DNA of 64,000 nt from BMS3BBIN04 sp964552465 (GTDB lineage Bacteria; Electryoneota; Electryoneia; Electryoneales; Electryoneaceae): positions 62,001-126,000 of the forward strand of contig CAZKGR010000001.1 in the NCBI GenBank assembly GCA_964552465.1, read 5' to 3'. Below are positions 33,913 through 42,455 of this stretch, one piece after another (positions within the stretch are counted from its first letter, which is position 1; every line of letters begins with the position of its first letter). The notes beneath the pieces were generated by a model. It was not told where the DNA came from and made no database searches. It saw only the letters and a program-made list of their open reading frames with translations. A program made the translations under genes and the position numbers.

Positions 33913-34013
33913 GACTTTATCCTCAGTTTTGAGTTATGACTTGTCAGTTCTGAGCTAGACACCAGACACGTTTCAAATTCAGTCTTACTCAAAACTCGCA
34001 ACTCGTAACTCAT
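33913..34013. repeat. Degenerate word repeat between flgF and flgG
   Basis: Read on the minus strand, variants of GAGTTAC/GAGTTGC/GAGTTTTG follow one another near flgF, with GTCATAACTC and ACTGA words near flgG. It is low-complexity, not coding, and similar in style to stretches at 43540-43620 and 57120-57290. Confidence 0.55.
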
Positions 34014-34751
34014 CTAAAATCTCGATACTCGGTCAATCAACCTTCCAAGCGTGTTATCCTGTGACATCAACGCACGTTGCGACGTGTCATAGGTACGGTT
34101 TAGCGCGATCATCTCTACCATTTCGCGGACGACATTGACGTTCGAAGCTTCTAAATGTTCCTGGTGAAGAGATGGCGCTTCGACAGATGCCAGATGTTCG
34201 CTGGAGGTCAACCGATAGAGGTTGTCACCAATTTTCTGGAGTGAACTGGGAGATGGTGCATCGGCGATGAGAAAACGAGTGGTTGCCTGACCATCGATGT
34301 ATATCACGCCGGCATCGTCAGCGAAGAAGGTTCCGTCAGGAACAGCGATTGGGGCGTAGCTGTCATCCAGAACATTGTAACCGCCAGGTGTGATCAGCTC
34401 GCGTGCATCATTGATGCGAAACCGACCATCTCTGGTAAGGAAGTTCTGTCCCTCGTCATCTTGGACAACGAAGAAACCTTCTCCTTGCAATGCGAAATCT
34501 GTTTTTCGACCTGTCTGGGTGAGCGCACCCTGCTGAAAGTCGGTGTACAAGCCTTCGTTTAGCCGTTCGATCTTCTTTCCCTGCCCGTCAATGCCAGGTT
34601 GGGTCAGTTCATTGTTCAGAGTGAAGCTGAAAAATCGTCGGTCAGCTTTGTACGAGGTCGTGGACGCGTTAGCCAGGTTATTCGAAATGTTGGTTAACTT
34701 GTGGTATCTAGGTAGCATACCTGCTGCGCTGTGGTAGATCCCTCGGATCAT
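34014..34751 (-). CDS. flgF: Proximal rod protein FlgF
   Basis: Proximal rod subunit of the FlgF/FlgG family. 245 residues: MIRGIYHSAAGMLPRYHKLTNISNNLANASTTSYKADRRFF, the KTDFALQGEGFFVVQDDEG block and the C-terminal LEASNVNVVREMVEMIALNRTYDTSQRALMSQDNTLGRLIDR. It could also be named FlgG-like. It heads the flgF-to-flgL set and is preceded by a sigma-54 type promoter. Confidence 0.93.
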   Translation of the reverse strand: MIRGIYHSAAGMLPRYHKLTNISNNLANASTTSYKADRRFFSFTLNNELTQPGIDGQGKKIERLNEGLYTDFQQGALTQTGRKTDFALQGEGFFVVQDDEGQNFLTRDGRFRINDARELITPGGYNVLDDSYAPIAVPDGTFFADDAGVIYIDGQATTRFLIADAPSPSSLQKIGDNLYRLTSSEHLASVEAPSLHQEHLEASNVNVVREMVEMIALNRTYDTSQRALMSQDNTLGRLIDRVSRF

Positions 34752-34795
34752 GGTAGATCCCGAATGTGTTTACGGAGCCTGTCACCGAAGGAATG

Positions 34796-34809
34796 GCAAA
34801 TGGTATGCC
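34796..34809 (-). promoter_or_regulatory. Sigma-54 type promoter before flgF
   Basis: On the minus strand the -24/-12 pattern GG-N10-GC occurs as GGCATACCATTTGC, against the consensus TGGCACG-N4-TTGCW. Transcription would begin near 34784, about 33 bases before the flgF ATG. The same GGCATA-N4-TTGC core occurs before flgD. Confidence 0.65.
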
Positions 34810-34837
34810 CGGAGGTCAATCATCTTACAATAGATGT

Positions 34838-34843
34838 ATTATA
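34838..34843 (-). promoter_or_regulatory. Perfect -10 hexamer TATAAT upstream of flgF
   Basis: TATAAT is present on the minus strand, 90 bases before flgF, but no good -35 lies at the right distance. It may be a chance match or a weak constitutive promoter. Confidence 0.25.
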
Positions 34844-34958
34844 AAGGAGTTACGAGGTTGGGTACGGTGTAAGATTGGCAGAATTGTTCGAGCAGTATTG
34901 CCTTATGGTGCGGAAGAAAATGCCGTGAGGGAAGATATCCATCGCAGTATGAAATTGA

Positions 34959-36281
34959 TTAGTCTTGCAAGGATACTCCTTCCATTTGCAATGCCATACG
35001 GATAATGTCCTGACTCATTCCAGTAATTTCAGCCATCTCGCGTATCGAATTCTTCTGGTTGTGCATTTCTACCAATCGTTTGCGAGTCTCTTCTGAAACG
35101 TCCATCTCACTCTCCTGATCGCTGGTTTCTTCTGCTCCATTCTTTTTATGTTCCAATTCTTCTGCCAAAGATCCAGCTCCACCAGAAGTCACTTCATCAC
35201 TATCCCAGAAAACGTCATCTTCCTCAGCAGATGAGTCATCCGCTTTCTTCTTTTTAGATCGCTGTTTGTTTTGCCAAAACACAAAGCCTGTAGCTACTCC
35301 ACCACCAATGAACAAGAACAGAGCGACACCGATAATCAGACCTGAATTAAAGAACTCGACAGGCTCATTGGAATCAAAATCGAGTTTTGAGCCGGTACGT
35401 TCGTTATCTGAAGAACTTTGATTATTTCTGGCACTGCTAACTGCATCTTCACCAGTCTGGTCAGATCCGTCATCCAGGGGGGATACTCCAGCATCATTTA
35501 ACGACAGAACGCGTTCCCACATTTGCTGCGACTTTCCAGAATTTCCTTTGTGCTGATGGTAAAGCGCCAAGTTGGTAGCGGCTGCGGCTTCTGTGTGTTC
35601 GTGCTTCAGAGCTTCTTCATAGTGGTTAAGCGCCGCACTGTCGTTTCCTTGCTGAGACTCAATGTCACCCAATACAAGCTGACCCCACGCGTATTCTTCA
35701 CTTTCTTCTGGAATCTGGCTGACAGTTTCACGCGCATCTTCAAAACGATCCTGCATTGCATGCAAGCGAGCGAGCGTGAGCATTTCTGCGCTGCTTTGTT
35801 TTTCCAGGTCAGGGTCGAATGATGGGATTACAGAATCTGTGTTTGAACTTTGATTCTGATCAGGACTAGACGTATCTGGTTGTTCCGTCGGACGAACAAA
35901 TAGTAGGTAGTTTCCTGCTCCCGCTCGACGCAATTCTGCGAATACAGGCATGGAGCAATGAAATTTCAGTGAGTTCCCATTCTGATCAATTGTTGATATA
36001 TAGACACTATTGAGTGATAACGCATCGTTATGAAGCACGGATTGGGAAGTGATGACCAAGAGACTGCTTGCAGATCCAGACAACGAAAGGAGTGCATCTT
36101 CATCGAAACTAAGTGTCAGCAATTCACCTTCATTCAGTGAAGTGGATTCAATGCTCAGCAGCGAAACCGCTATGCCATTTTGTGGTGAAATCAAGAGCAG
36201 ACACAGTGCCGCCAGGGAGGTGATTCCCAGTCTCGCCGGTCTGGACAACCTGGTTCTGCGTTCAAGTTGCAATCGATTCAC
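34959..36281 (-). CDS. Membrane TPR protein with SwrB-like C-terminal motif
   Basis: 440 residues, no named homolog recognised. N-terminal signal or anchor (about 18-40), an extracytoplasmic domain, TPR-like repeats (about 165-260: LARLHAMQDRFEDARETVSQ, WGQLVLGDIESQQGNDSAALNHYEEALKHE), a membrane helix (about 313-335), a charged linker and a C-terminal helical motif ETRKRLVEMHNQKNSIREM..ITGMSQDIIRM. That motif resembles the DUF6115/DUF2802 end of Bacillus SwrB, which promotes flagellar assembly and lies directly after sigD. Here too it follows the sigma-28 gene. Topology, with repeats in the periplasm and the motif in the cytoplasm, is inferred. Confidence 0.7.
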   Translation of the reverse strand: MNRLQLERRTRLSRPARLGITSLAALCLLLISPQNGIAVSLLSIESTSLNEGELLTLSFDEDALLSLSGSASSLLVITSQSVLHNDALSLNSVYISTIDQNGNSLKFHCSMPVFAELRRAGAGNYLLFVRPTEQPDTSSPDQNQSSNTDSVIPSFDPDLEKQSSAEMLTLARLHAMQDRFEDARETVSQIPEESEEYAWGQLVLGDIESQQGNDSAALNHYEEALKHEHTEAAAATNLALYHQHKGNSGKSQQMWERVLSLNDAGVSPLDDGSDQTGEDAVSSARNNQSSSDNERTGSKLDFDSNEPVEFFNSGLIIGVALFLFIGGGVATGFVFWQNKQRSKKKKADDSSAEEDDVFWDSDEVTSGGAGSLAEELEHKKNGAEETSDQESEMDVSEETRKRLVEMHNQKNSIREMAEITGMSQDIIRMALQMEGVSLQD

Positions 36282-36329
36282 CTTGAGTTACTTACGCGTT
36301 CTGCTACAGCGTCCACTGCTTGCTTTAGT

Positions 36330-36689
36330 TCAACCTTCAATATCCAAACGGTCACCTTTTCCTAAGTCGTCTTCTGGTAATCGTCTGCGGATTTCTACTC
36401 GATCCTCGTCCGTTTCCAATTCCTGATCTTCTTCGACTTCATGCTGCTCTTCTTTTTTACGGTCCTTCTTCCGTTTCTCACGGTGCGCTTCTCGCTCGGT
36501 GCGACGTGTCGGCGCTCGTTCGTCAAGCAGTTCTACTTGATCTCGTTTATTGCGATCACGTTCCTCAGTCATAAATTGCTGACGTAACTGCTTGTCTTTC
36601 TCTATCCCATCATGAAGCTTTTCAGCTTCGTGTTGAGCGTACAAGGTTTTCTGGTACACATTTCGCGAATCGATAGGTCTTGGTGGCAT
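36330..36689 (-). CDS. Highly charged conserved-type hypothetical protein
   Basis: 119 residues, more than half charged (KREAHREKRKKDRKKEEQHEVEEDQELETDEDR), predicted coiled coil or disordered, no membrane segment. The start MPPRPIDSRNVYQKTLYAQHEAEKL is reminiscent of small charged proteins encoded beside the flagellar sigma factor in other bacteria, which have no known function. It lies between the sigma-28 gene (13 bases) and the SwrB-like gene. Confidence 0.65.
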   Translation of the reverse strand: MPPRPIDSRNVYQKTLYAQHEAEKLHDGIEKDKQLRQQFMTEERDRNKRDQVELLDERAPTRRTEREAHREKRKKDRKKEEQHEVEEDQELETDEDRVEIRRRLPEDDLGKGDRLDIEG

Positions 36690-36702
36690 GGTCTATCCAC
36701 AG

Positions 36703-37488
36703 TTAGTCGCCACTCGCGAGTCTTTTACGTAATTTCCCTTTCAACGTGATCATTACTTTGCTGTGGATTTGAGAAACTCGAGATTCGCTGATGCCAAGTA
36801 CATCTCCGATTTCCCGCAACGTCAATTCTTCATAGTAGTAAAGTGCTATGACCAGTCGTTCCTGCTGTTTCAATCCTTCGATCATTTTTTTAGCCAATGC
36901 TTTTGCCTCATTCCAGTCAAGTTGCTCATTGGCATTTTCTGCGTCCTCATCAGCTACCAATTCGCTTAGGCTGCTCATCTCTCCTTCCGGACCCGGAATC
37001 GGCTGGTCCAGCGAAAGGATAGAAGCCAACTTGACATCTTCCAGCATAGAGTAATAGTCATTCAATGACAGTTCCAGTTCATCTGCTACTTGTTCATCAG
37101 TTGGCATTTCACCCAGCATACCTTCTAGTTTGACCAGTGCATTTTCAAGCGCCCGTGTTTTTGAACGTATCGAACGTGGCATCCAATCGTAATCTCGCAA
37201 AGTGTCAAGGATTGCCCCTCGAACACGGTTGCTGGCATACGTTTCAAATCTAAATCCACGTTCCGGTTCAAAATTATCAACAGCTGAGATCAAGCCGATC
37301 ATTCCTGCATTTACCAGTTCGTCGAGCTGGACAGATCTGGGTAGTCCGATCCTCATCCTTCCAGCCGTCTGCTCCACAAGTGGTAAATAGCGAAGAACGA
37401 GTTCATCTTTAATTTCCTGAGTTCGTTCTTTGCTCCATAGCTTCCAGATATCGTCGTCAGCCATCTTTGCGAGGGACGGTTGGCTCAT
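36703..37488 (-). CDS. fliA: Flagellar sigma factor sigma-28 (FliA/WhiG/SigD)
   Basis: Directs RNA polymerase to late flagellar genes. 261 residues with sigma region 2 (LVLRYLPLVEQTAGRMRIGLP, GMIGLISAVDNFEPERGFRFETYASNRVRGAILDTLRDYDWMPRS), region 3 and region 4 (EELTLREIGDVLGISESRVSQIHSKVM). The best target in the window is the flagellin promoter at 15285-15312. ATG overlaps the stop of the upstream small gene (ATGA). Confidence 0.96.
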   Translation of the reverse strand: MSQPSLAKMADDDIWKLWSKERTQEIKDELVLRYLPLVEQTAGRMRIGLPRSVQLDELVNAGMIGLISAVDNFEPERGFRFETYASNRVRGAILDTLRDYDWMPRSIRSKTRALENALVKLEGMLGEMPTDEQVADELELSLNDYYSMLEDVKLASILSLDQPIPGPEGEMSSLSELVADEDAENANEQLDWNEAKALAKKMIEGLKQQERLVIALYYYEELTLREIGDVLGISESRVSQIHSKVMITLKGKLRKRLASGD

Positions 37489-37787
37489 TCAGCATGTCCC
37501 TCAGCCATTGCTCGATTGGAAAAGTCTTCATCTTCTTCTTCATCGTCCATCGAGAGAGCATCTTCAAGCTGATTTAAGTCCTCTAACCGCTTGTATTCAA
37601 ACTCATTGACAGTTTTGTAAATGATGGTGGTAAACACTGTATTGACGATAGTGAAGGCGAGAAATGCGGCGACCCCCCGGAACAGGGCAAGAACAATATC
37701 AACCCCGACATACAGGTTGTATGCGATCAACGACAGAGCGAGCAGAATTCCAATGATTTTGCTGAGTTCACGCCAACTGCCCGTCAT
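37485..37787 (-). CDS. Small two-helix membrane protein of the flagellar cluster
   Basis: 100 residues with two predicted membrane helices (about 10-33 and 38-58: IIGILLALSLIAYNLYVGVD and LAFTIVNTVFTTIIY) and an acidic cytoplasmic tail (DALSMDDEEEDEDF). No family recognised. It overlaps both neighbours by four bases (flhG and fliA), so it is likely co-translated with them and could anchor one of them; this is conjecture. Confidence 0.75.
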   Translation of the reverse strand: MTGSWRELSKIIGILLALSLIAYNLYVGVDIVLALFRGVAAFLAFTIVNTVFTTIIYKTVNEFEYKRLEDLNQLEDALSMDDEEEDEDFSNRAMAEGHAE

Positions 37788-38656
37788 TCATCCTCCCGCC
37801 TGGCAAGCACCTGATATAAGAAATTCGCTGTACTGGATTGCCTGTATGGAGTACGGAGCAATTTGCGCGCCATCATCGTCAGTGCTGTCGTCGCAGCTGT
37901 GCGAGGAAACATGAGCATGAATGGTTCTTGGCGATCAACGGCGAGAGGAACATTCGGATCAAAAGGTAAATGGCCCAGCATATTCAGTTCACGCTGCAGG
38001 AACTGCCGGGTAGCCAGCTGCAGATTATCAAATGTTGCGATGGCGTCCTGCTGTTTTCGAGCGAGATTGATGACTACGTGCATCTTCTGGGTGGGATTCA
38101 AATGCGTAGCAACCTTGACCATTGCATACGCGTCAGTAATGGCTGTAGGCTCGGAATTTGTTACAAGAATCGTTTCATCTGATCCAGCAACAAGTTGCAC
38201 AACATTGTCGCTTATACCGGCGCCTGTATCAATCAGGAGAACGTCGAACTCACGTTCAAGAGCATCGAACGCGTCCATTAACCTTTTCTGATAAACGTGG
38301 TCCTGGTCGAGCATCTCGACCATTCCGCTTGATCCTGGCAGGATGGTTATTCCTTCTGGTCCATTTTGCAAAACCTGGCTGAAGTAAGCTTCACCGAAGA
38401 TTGCGTCTGCCAGGGTTTTCTCGACTCGAATACCCAGCAGAATATCAATGTTAGCCAGGTTCGTATCGGCATCCACCAACAGGACATTCTTTCCCAAACG
38501 GCTGAGTGCAATGGCGAGGTTCAGGCTGACATTTGATTTGCCCACCCCACCCTTGCCACTGGTCACAGCAATTCGGCGTGCTCGCGGCAAGTCGTCTCGG
38601 TCGAACTTGGAGCCCGTCAATTTGCGACTTCTCAGGCTGGAAGCCTGATCCTTCAA
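37784..38656 (-). CDS. flhG: Flagellar number regulator FlhG (MinD-like ATPase)
   Basis: A MinD/ParA-type ATPase that limits flagellar number, acting with FlhF. 290 residues with the deviant Walker A motif SGKGGVGKSNVSLNLA, NVLLVDADTNLANIDILLGI, and DVLLIDTGAGISDNV (Walker B). A short N-terminal segment (RSRKLTGSKF) could contact FlhF. The start is TTG with GGAGG five bases upstream. The gene follows flhF by 74 bases. Confidence 0.94.
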   Translation of the reverse strand: MKDQASSLRSRKLTGSKFDRDDLPRARRIAVTSGKGGVGKSNVSLNLAIALSRLGKNVLLVDADTNLANIDILLGIRVEKTLADAIFGEAYFSQVLQNGPEGITILPGSSGMVEMLDQDHVYQKRLMDAFDALEREFDVLLIDTGAGISDNVVQLVAGSDETILVTNSEPTAITDAYAMVKVATHLNPTQKMHVVINLARKQQDAIATFDNLQLATRQFLQRELNMLGHLPFDPNVPLAVDRQEPFMLMFPRTAATTALTMMARKLLRTPYRQSSTANFLYQVLARREDE

Positions 38657-38730
38657 GGCAGCCTCCGGTTTCTTAATGCTGAATCCATGAATGACTCAGC
38701 ATGGGTAGTGAATTGAAAGCATGACCATTT

Positions 38731-40113
38731 TCACTCAACAGCCAATAAGAATCCCTGCGTTCTCAAATGCAGGAAGTACTCCTTGCGAACAACCATAGCA
38801 GCCAACAGGAGCGGATCGACCTTGATGATGTCATCAGGGACAGATTGTCCGGTTGTCATGTACACCCAGGGAACATCTCCTATAGCCATCGCAACATCCA
38901 GCAAATGGCCTGCGCTGCTTACTTCGTCGAGTTTGGTGAGTAACACATCTGTGAAGTGAAGTCGACGATAATTCTCGATCACTTCCCTCTGGTCATCTGT
39001 ACGCGTGTTTGCTGAAAGGGTTAACAGCGTACGGTCTGGACGCGACACTTCGATGAATTCTTGCAGTTCATTCAAAGCTTCTTCATCGTTCTGGCTGCGA
39101 CCTGCGGTGTCCAGAAGGATAACATCATAATTACGAAAACGTTCGATAGCTGCTGGTAGTTCTTCTGCCCGATAGACAACGTCCAGTGGTAGTCCCGCAA
39201 TGCCCGCGAATGTCCGCAACTGTTCAACGGCGGCAACACGATACGTGTCCGTCGAAATCAAGGCGACTTTTCGGCGTCCGAACATATCAAAGTTCGTCGC
39301 CATTTTCGCAAGCGTAGTTGTCTTTCCAACTCCAGTTGGACCTACGATAGCAACCAGGGCAGGTTTGTTTGCAGATTCAAGGGATTCATCCAGAGGTGTA
39401 GTGTTGAACATTGTGGCAATATTCTGATGGAGCTTCGATTCGACCAATTCGACATCTTCAATTTCAGACGGTTTCAAATCCTCAGCTATCGGGTCCATAA
39501 CCGCAGCAACCGCATCACTGCCGCAACCGTTGTTTCTTAATGCATTTCTGAAAATATCGAGGCCATCGTCTGACTGGCTTCTATCCTGGCGGTTCAACCG
39601 GTCAGATAATTCGCGAATAGATCCTTTCAATGATTCGATCTCAGAACGGAGCGTGTTCACAGATTCATCATCAACGACCACCGTACGTCCACTCTGTTGA
39701 TTCTGAGCAATAGTTTCCTGTAATTCGTTAACTGCTATTGAATGTTCTTTCGATCCACGTGTCAGAGATTCAGTGTCGTGTTCAATCGTTCCAGTTGTCT
39801 TGGCATATTCTCTAATTCCCAGCAACGCTGGCGGCGGTGCGAGTGTATCATGCTGAACTCGACGGCGTTTTTCACCAACAGTTTTCTTTTCTTTAGCCGT
39901 AGAAGTCGCTAGTGATACACCGGTCTTCTGGGGAGATGGATTTCGATCCGGGGTAGCTGCTGTCACCTCGAGTTGCACTTTGCCGCTAAGCGAAAGCAGT
40001 CCACCTTTATCCAACTTTCGGGATTGGAGGATAACAGCATCCTCTCCCAGTTCAGCTTTGACCTGGGCAAGGGCCTCGTTCATGGTAGAAGCAATGAATT
40101 TCTTGATCAGCAT
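38731..40113 (-). CDS. flhF: Flagellar site-selection GTPase FlhF
   Basis: SRP-type GTPase that fixes the place of flagellar assembly at the cell pole. 460 residues: an N-terminal B domain (MLIKKFIASTMNEALAQVKAELGEDAVILQSRKL), a linker, an N helical domain, and the GTPase with VGPTGVGKTTTLAKMA, ISTDTYRVAAVEQLRTFAGI, VILLDTAGRS and LTKLDEVSSAGHLLDV. The C-terminus ends with a short helix. It sits after flhA, before flhG. Confidence 0.95.
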   Translation of the reverse strand: MLIKKFIASTMNEALAQVKAELGEDAVILQSRKLDKGGLLSLSGKVQLEVTAATPDRNPSPQKTGVSLATSTAKEKKTVGEKRRRVQHDTLAPPPALLGIREYAKTTGTIEHDTESLTRGSKEHSIAVNELQETIAQNQQSGRTVVVDDESVNTLRSEIESLKGSIRELSDRLNRQDRSQSDDGLDIFRNALRNNGCGSDAVAAVMDPIAEDLKPSEIEDVELVESKLHQNIATMFNTTPLDESLESANKPALVAIVGPTGVGKTTTLAKMATNFDMFGRRKVALISTDTYRVAAVEQLRTFAGIAGLPLDVVYRAEELPAAIERFRNYDVILLDTAGRSQNDEEALNELQEFIEVSRPDRTLLTLSANTRTDDQREVIENYRRLHFTDVLLTKLDEVSSAGHLLDVAMAIGDVPWVYMTTGQSVPDDIIKVDPLLLAAMVVRKEYFLHLRTQGFLLAVE

Positions 40114-40183
40114 GATCGCTGTCCGACTCTCAATCGCATTAATAGTGCCAGCTTGTCAGGATGTCAGGAGATCAACACGGCAG

Positions 40184-42325
40184 TTACACATCTGCCGTTT
40201 GCTTGGCCAGACCCAAGACTACAACCCCAACAGATTCAACCTGAACGTTCACCAGCAATTCTCCGAAAGATAGTACTATAAGTTGTGGTAAAACAGGCTC
40301 AGTCAGTCTGCGAAAGGCCTGACGGATAGTCGGCGATGTGACGACGATTGGTTGCCGTCCGTTCGAAGTCATCTCCTCAACCTGTTTCGATAAACTGGCG
40401 TAGATGGCATTGATTTTCTGTGGTGGAAGATCTATAACACCGAACTGACCTTGGCGACTTGACTGTTGTGCGGCATCTGATAGCGTTTGTTCAACATCCG
40501 GGTCAAGCGTTAAAGCATACAGCTTTCCGTCTTCGTCAACGAATTTCTGGGTGATTGTAGGCGATAAAGAGTATCGTACGTATTCAACCAGAACATCTGT
40601 GTCCTTGGTCATTGGTGCATAGTCAGATAGAGTTTCAAGGACCATGCCCAAATCGCGGATGGGGATTCCTTCCTTAAGCAGCCGTTGCAGCACCTTGTGA
40701 ACTGCGCCGACAGTCATCAGGTTCGGAATCAATTCTTCGACCACAGTCGGGTTGTCTGTCTTCAGGTTCTCGATCAGGGTGTTGACATCTTTGCGAGTCA
40801 GCAGTTTGTGAGCGTTGTTCTTGATCATCTCGACAATGTGCGTCGCGAGCACGGCTGTCGGTTCGACTACAGTGTAGCCAGCATTCTCAGCACGGTCGCG
40901 GGTTTTCTGATTAACCCACAGCGCAGGCAATCCATAGGTTGGCTCTTTTGTCGGCACACCTTCTACTTTTTCCGTAGCTGTGCCTGGATTCAGTGCGAGG
41001 AAATGACCCATTCGCAGTTCGCCACGCGCAATTTCATTACCGCGAATCTTGACGACGTACTCACTCGGCTTAAGTTGAATATTGTCGCGAATACGAATTG
41101 GTGGAATGACCAGTCCCATCTGCATAGCCTGTTGCTTGCGAATCTGAGTAATACGTGTCAACAGATCGCCTTCCTGATCCTTGTCAACCAGTGGAATCAG
41201 GCTGTAACCAATCTCCAACTCCATTGGATCAACAAACAAGTAATCCTCGATTTTATCTTTTTCGCTGCCGGTGGTGGTGGATTCCATGACAGCGGTTTCC
41301 AGCGAGATGGCCTGCTCTTTTCGCGACTTGTTCGTCTGCCACGAAACCCATCCAAGGAATCCCGCCAGAAAGAGGAATGGGAAGGTCGGCATGCCCGGTA
41401 CGACTGCAAAAAACGCCGCAACACCAGCCGCTATGTATCCTGCACGCGGATGCATCAGCATCTGTCCGGCGAATTCTCGTCCCATCTCCATTTCTGAAGC
41501 GGCACGTGAGACAATTAATCCTGCGGAAACAGAAATGATCAAAGCTGGTATCTGGGATACAAGACCGTCACCAATGGTGAGGATCGAATAGGTTTGCAGC
41601 GCCTGGTTGATTTCCATACCGCGCTGGAAGAAACCGATTGCCAACCCGCCGAGAATGTTGATAACGGTGATGATGATTCCCGCGACTGCATCCCCACGGA
41701 CAAACTTCGCTGCACCATCCATGGCACCGTAAAAATCCGCTTCACGTCGGATGTCTTCACGACGTTGGTTCGCTTCGGATTCTTCAATGAGGCCGTTGTT
41801 CATGTCAGCGTCAACAGCCATCTGCTTGCCGGGCATTGCATCCAGCGTGAATCGGGCGGCAACTTCCGCAATACGGCCTGAACCCTTCGTGATCACCATA
41901 AAATTGATCAGCACAAGGATCAGAAAGATTACGACACCAACTACAAAGTTGCCTGAGACAACGAACGAACCGAACGATTCGATGATTTGCCCGGCGTAGG
42001 CTTCGCCGAGGATCATACGTGTTGTGGCTACGTTCAAGCCGAGACGGAAAAGAGTAAGCAGCAGGAGTAAAGCAGGGAAAACACTGAAGTCCAGCGCACG
42101 ATCCATGTACAACGAGACCATTAGCACAACCAGGGCGGTGGTAATATTCATCGCGATCAGGAAGTCCATCAGAACTGCCGGGATCGGAATGATCATCAGC
42201 ATGACCACACCGACGGCAGCGATTGCGAGAACGACGTCAGCCCGCTTGGTTAGCTTCTCAAGAAACGGTGCCTGTTCGAGCTTCTGAAGTGTGCTTAGGT
42301 AGCCTTTGGACTGGGCTTCTGCCAT
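40184..42325 (-). CDS. flhA: Flagellar export gate protein FlhA
   Basis: Inner-membrane export gate subunit. 713 residues: eight membrane helices in the first half, with the FHIPEP-type block LTLFRLGLNVATTRMILGEAYAGQIIESFG and DADMNNGLI, and a large cytoplasmic C-terminal domain starting near 350 (LEIGYSLIPLVDKDQEGDLLTRI; IPIRDLGMVLETLSDYAP). The frame is open to a TTG at 42379, but the ATG at 42325 starts in the usual place of the family; no strong ribosome site distinguishes them. Confidence 0.95.
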   Translation of the reverse strand: MAEAQSKGYLSTLQKLEQAPFLEKLTKRADVVLAIAAVGVVMLMIIPIPAVLMDFLIAMNITTALVVLMVSLYMDRALDFSVFPALLLLLTLFRLGLNVATTRMILGEAYAGQIIESFGSFVVSGNFVVGVVIFLILVLINFMVITKGSGRIAEVAARFTLDAMPGKQMAVDADMNNGLIEESEANQRREDIRREADFYGAMDGAAKFVRGDAVAGIIITVINILGGLAIGFFQRGMEINQALQTYSILTIGDGLVSQIPALIISVSAGLIVSRAASEMEMGREFAGQMLMHPRAGYIAAGVAAFFAVVPGMPTFPFLFLAGFLGWVSWQTNKSRKEQAISLETAVMESTTTGSEKDKIEDYLFVDPMELEIGYSLIPLVDKDQEGDLLTRITQIRKQQAMQMGLVIPPIRIRDNIQLKPSEYVVKIRGNEIARGELRMGHFLALNPGTATEKVEGVPTKEPTYGLPALWVNQKTRDRAENAGYTVVEPTAVLATHIVEMIKNNAHKLLTRKDVNTLIENLKTDNPTVVEELIPNLMTVGAVHKVLQRLLKEGIPIRDLGMVLETLSDYAPMTKDTDVLVEYVRYSLSPTITQKFVDEDGKLYALTLDPDVEQTLSDAAQQSSRQGQFGVIDLPPQKINAIYASLSKQVEEMTSNGRQPIVVTSPTIRQAFRRLTEPVLPQLIVLSFGELLVNVQVESVGVVVLGLAKQTADV

Positions 42326-42455
42326 GGTGTGTTGAGAGTCTCGAGTTATGAGCAATATGTCTTGTCGGTACTGGTTCAAGAAACGCAGACCGATTTCCTG
42401 ACACTCTTATCCGAGAGAAACGAAGCAAGCGGGATGCCAAAGGGTAAGCTGTTGT

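Noticed and set aside
34766..35005. 79-codon plus-strand frame across the flgF upstream region
   Set aside because: It has no plausible start signal, overlaps the end of the TPR protein gene and covers the sigma-54 site.
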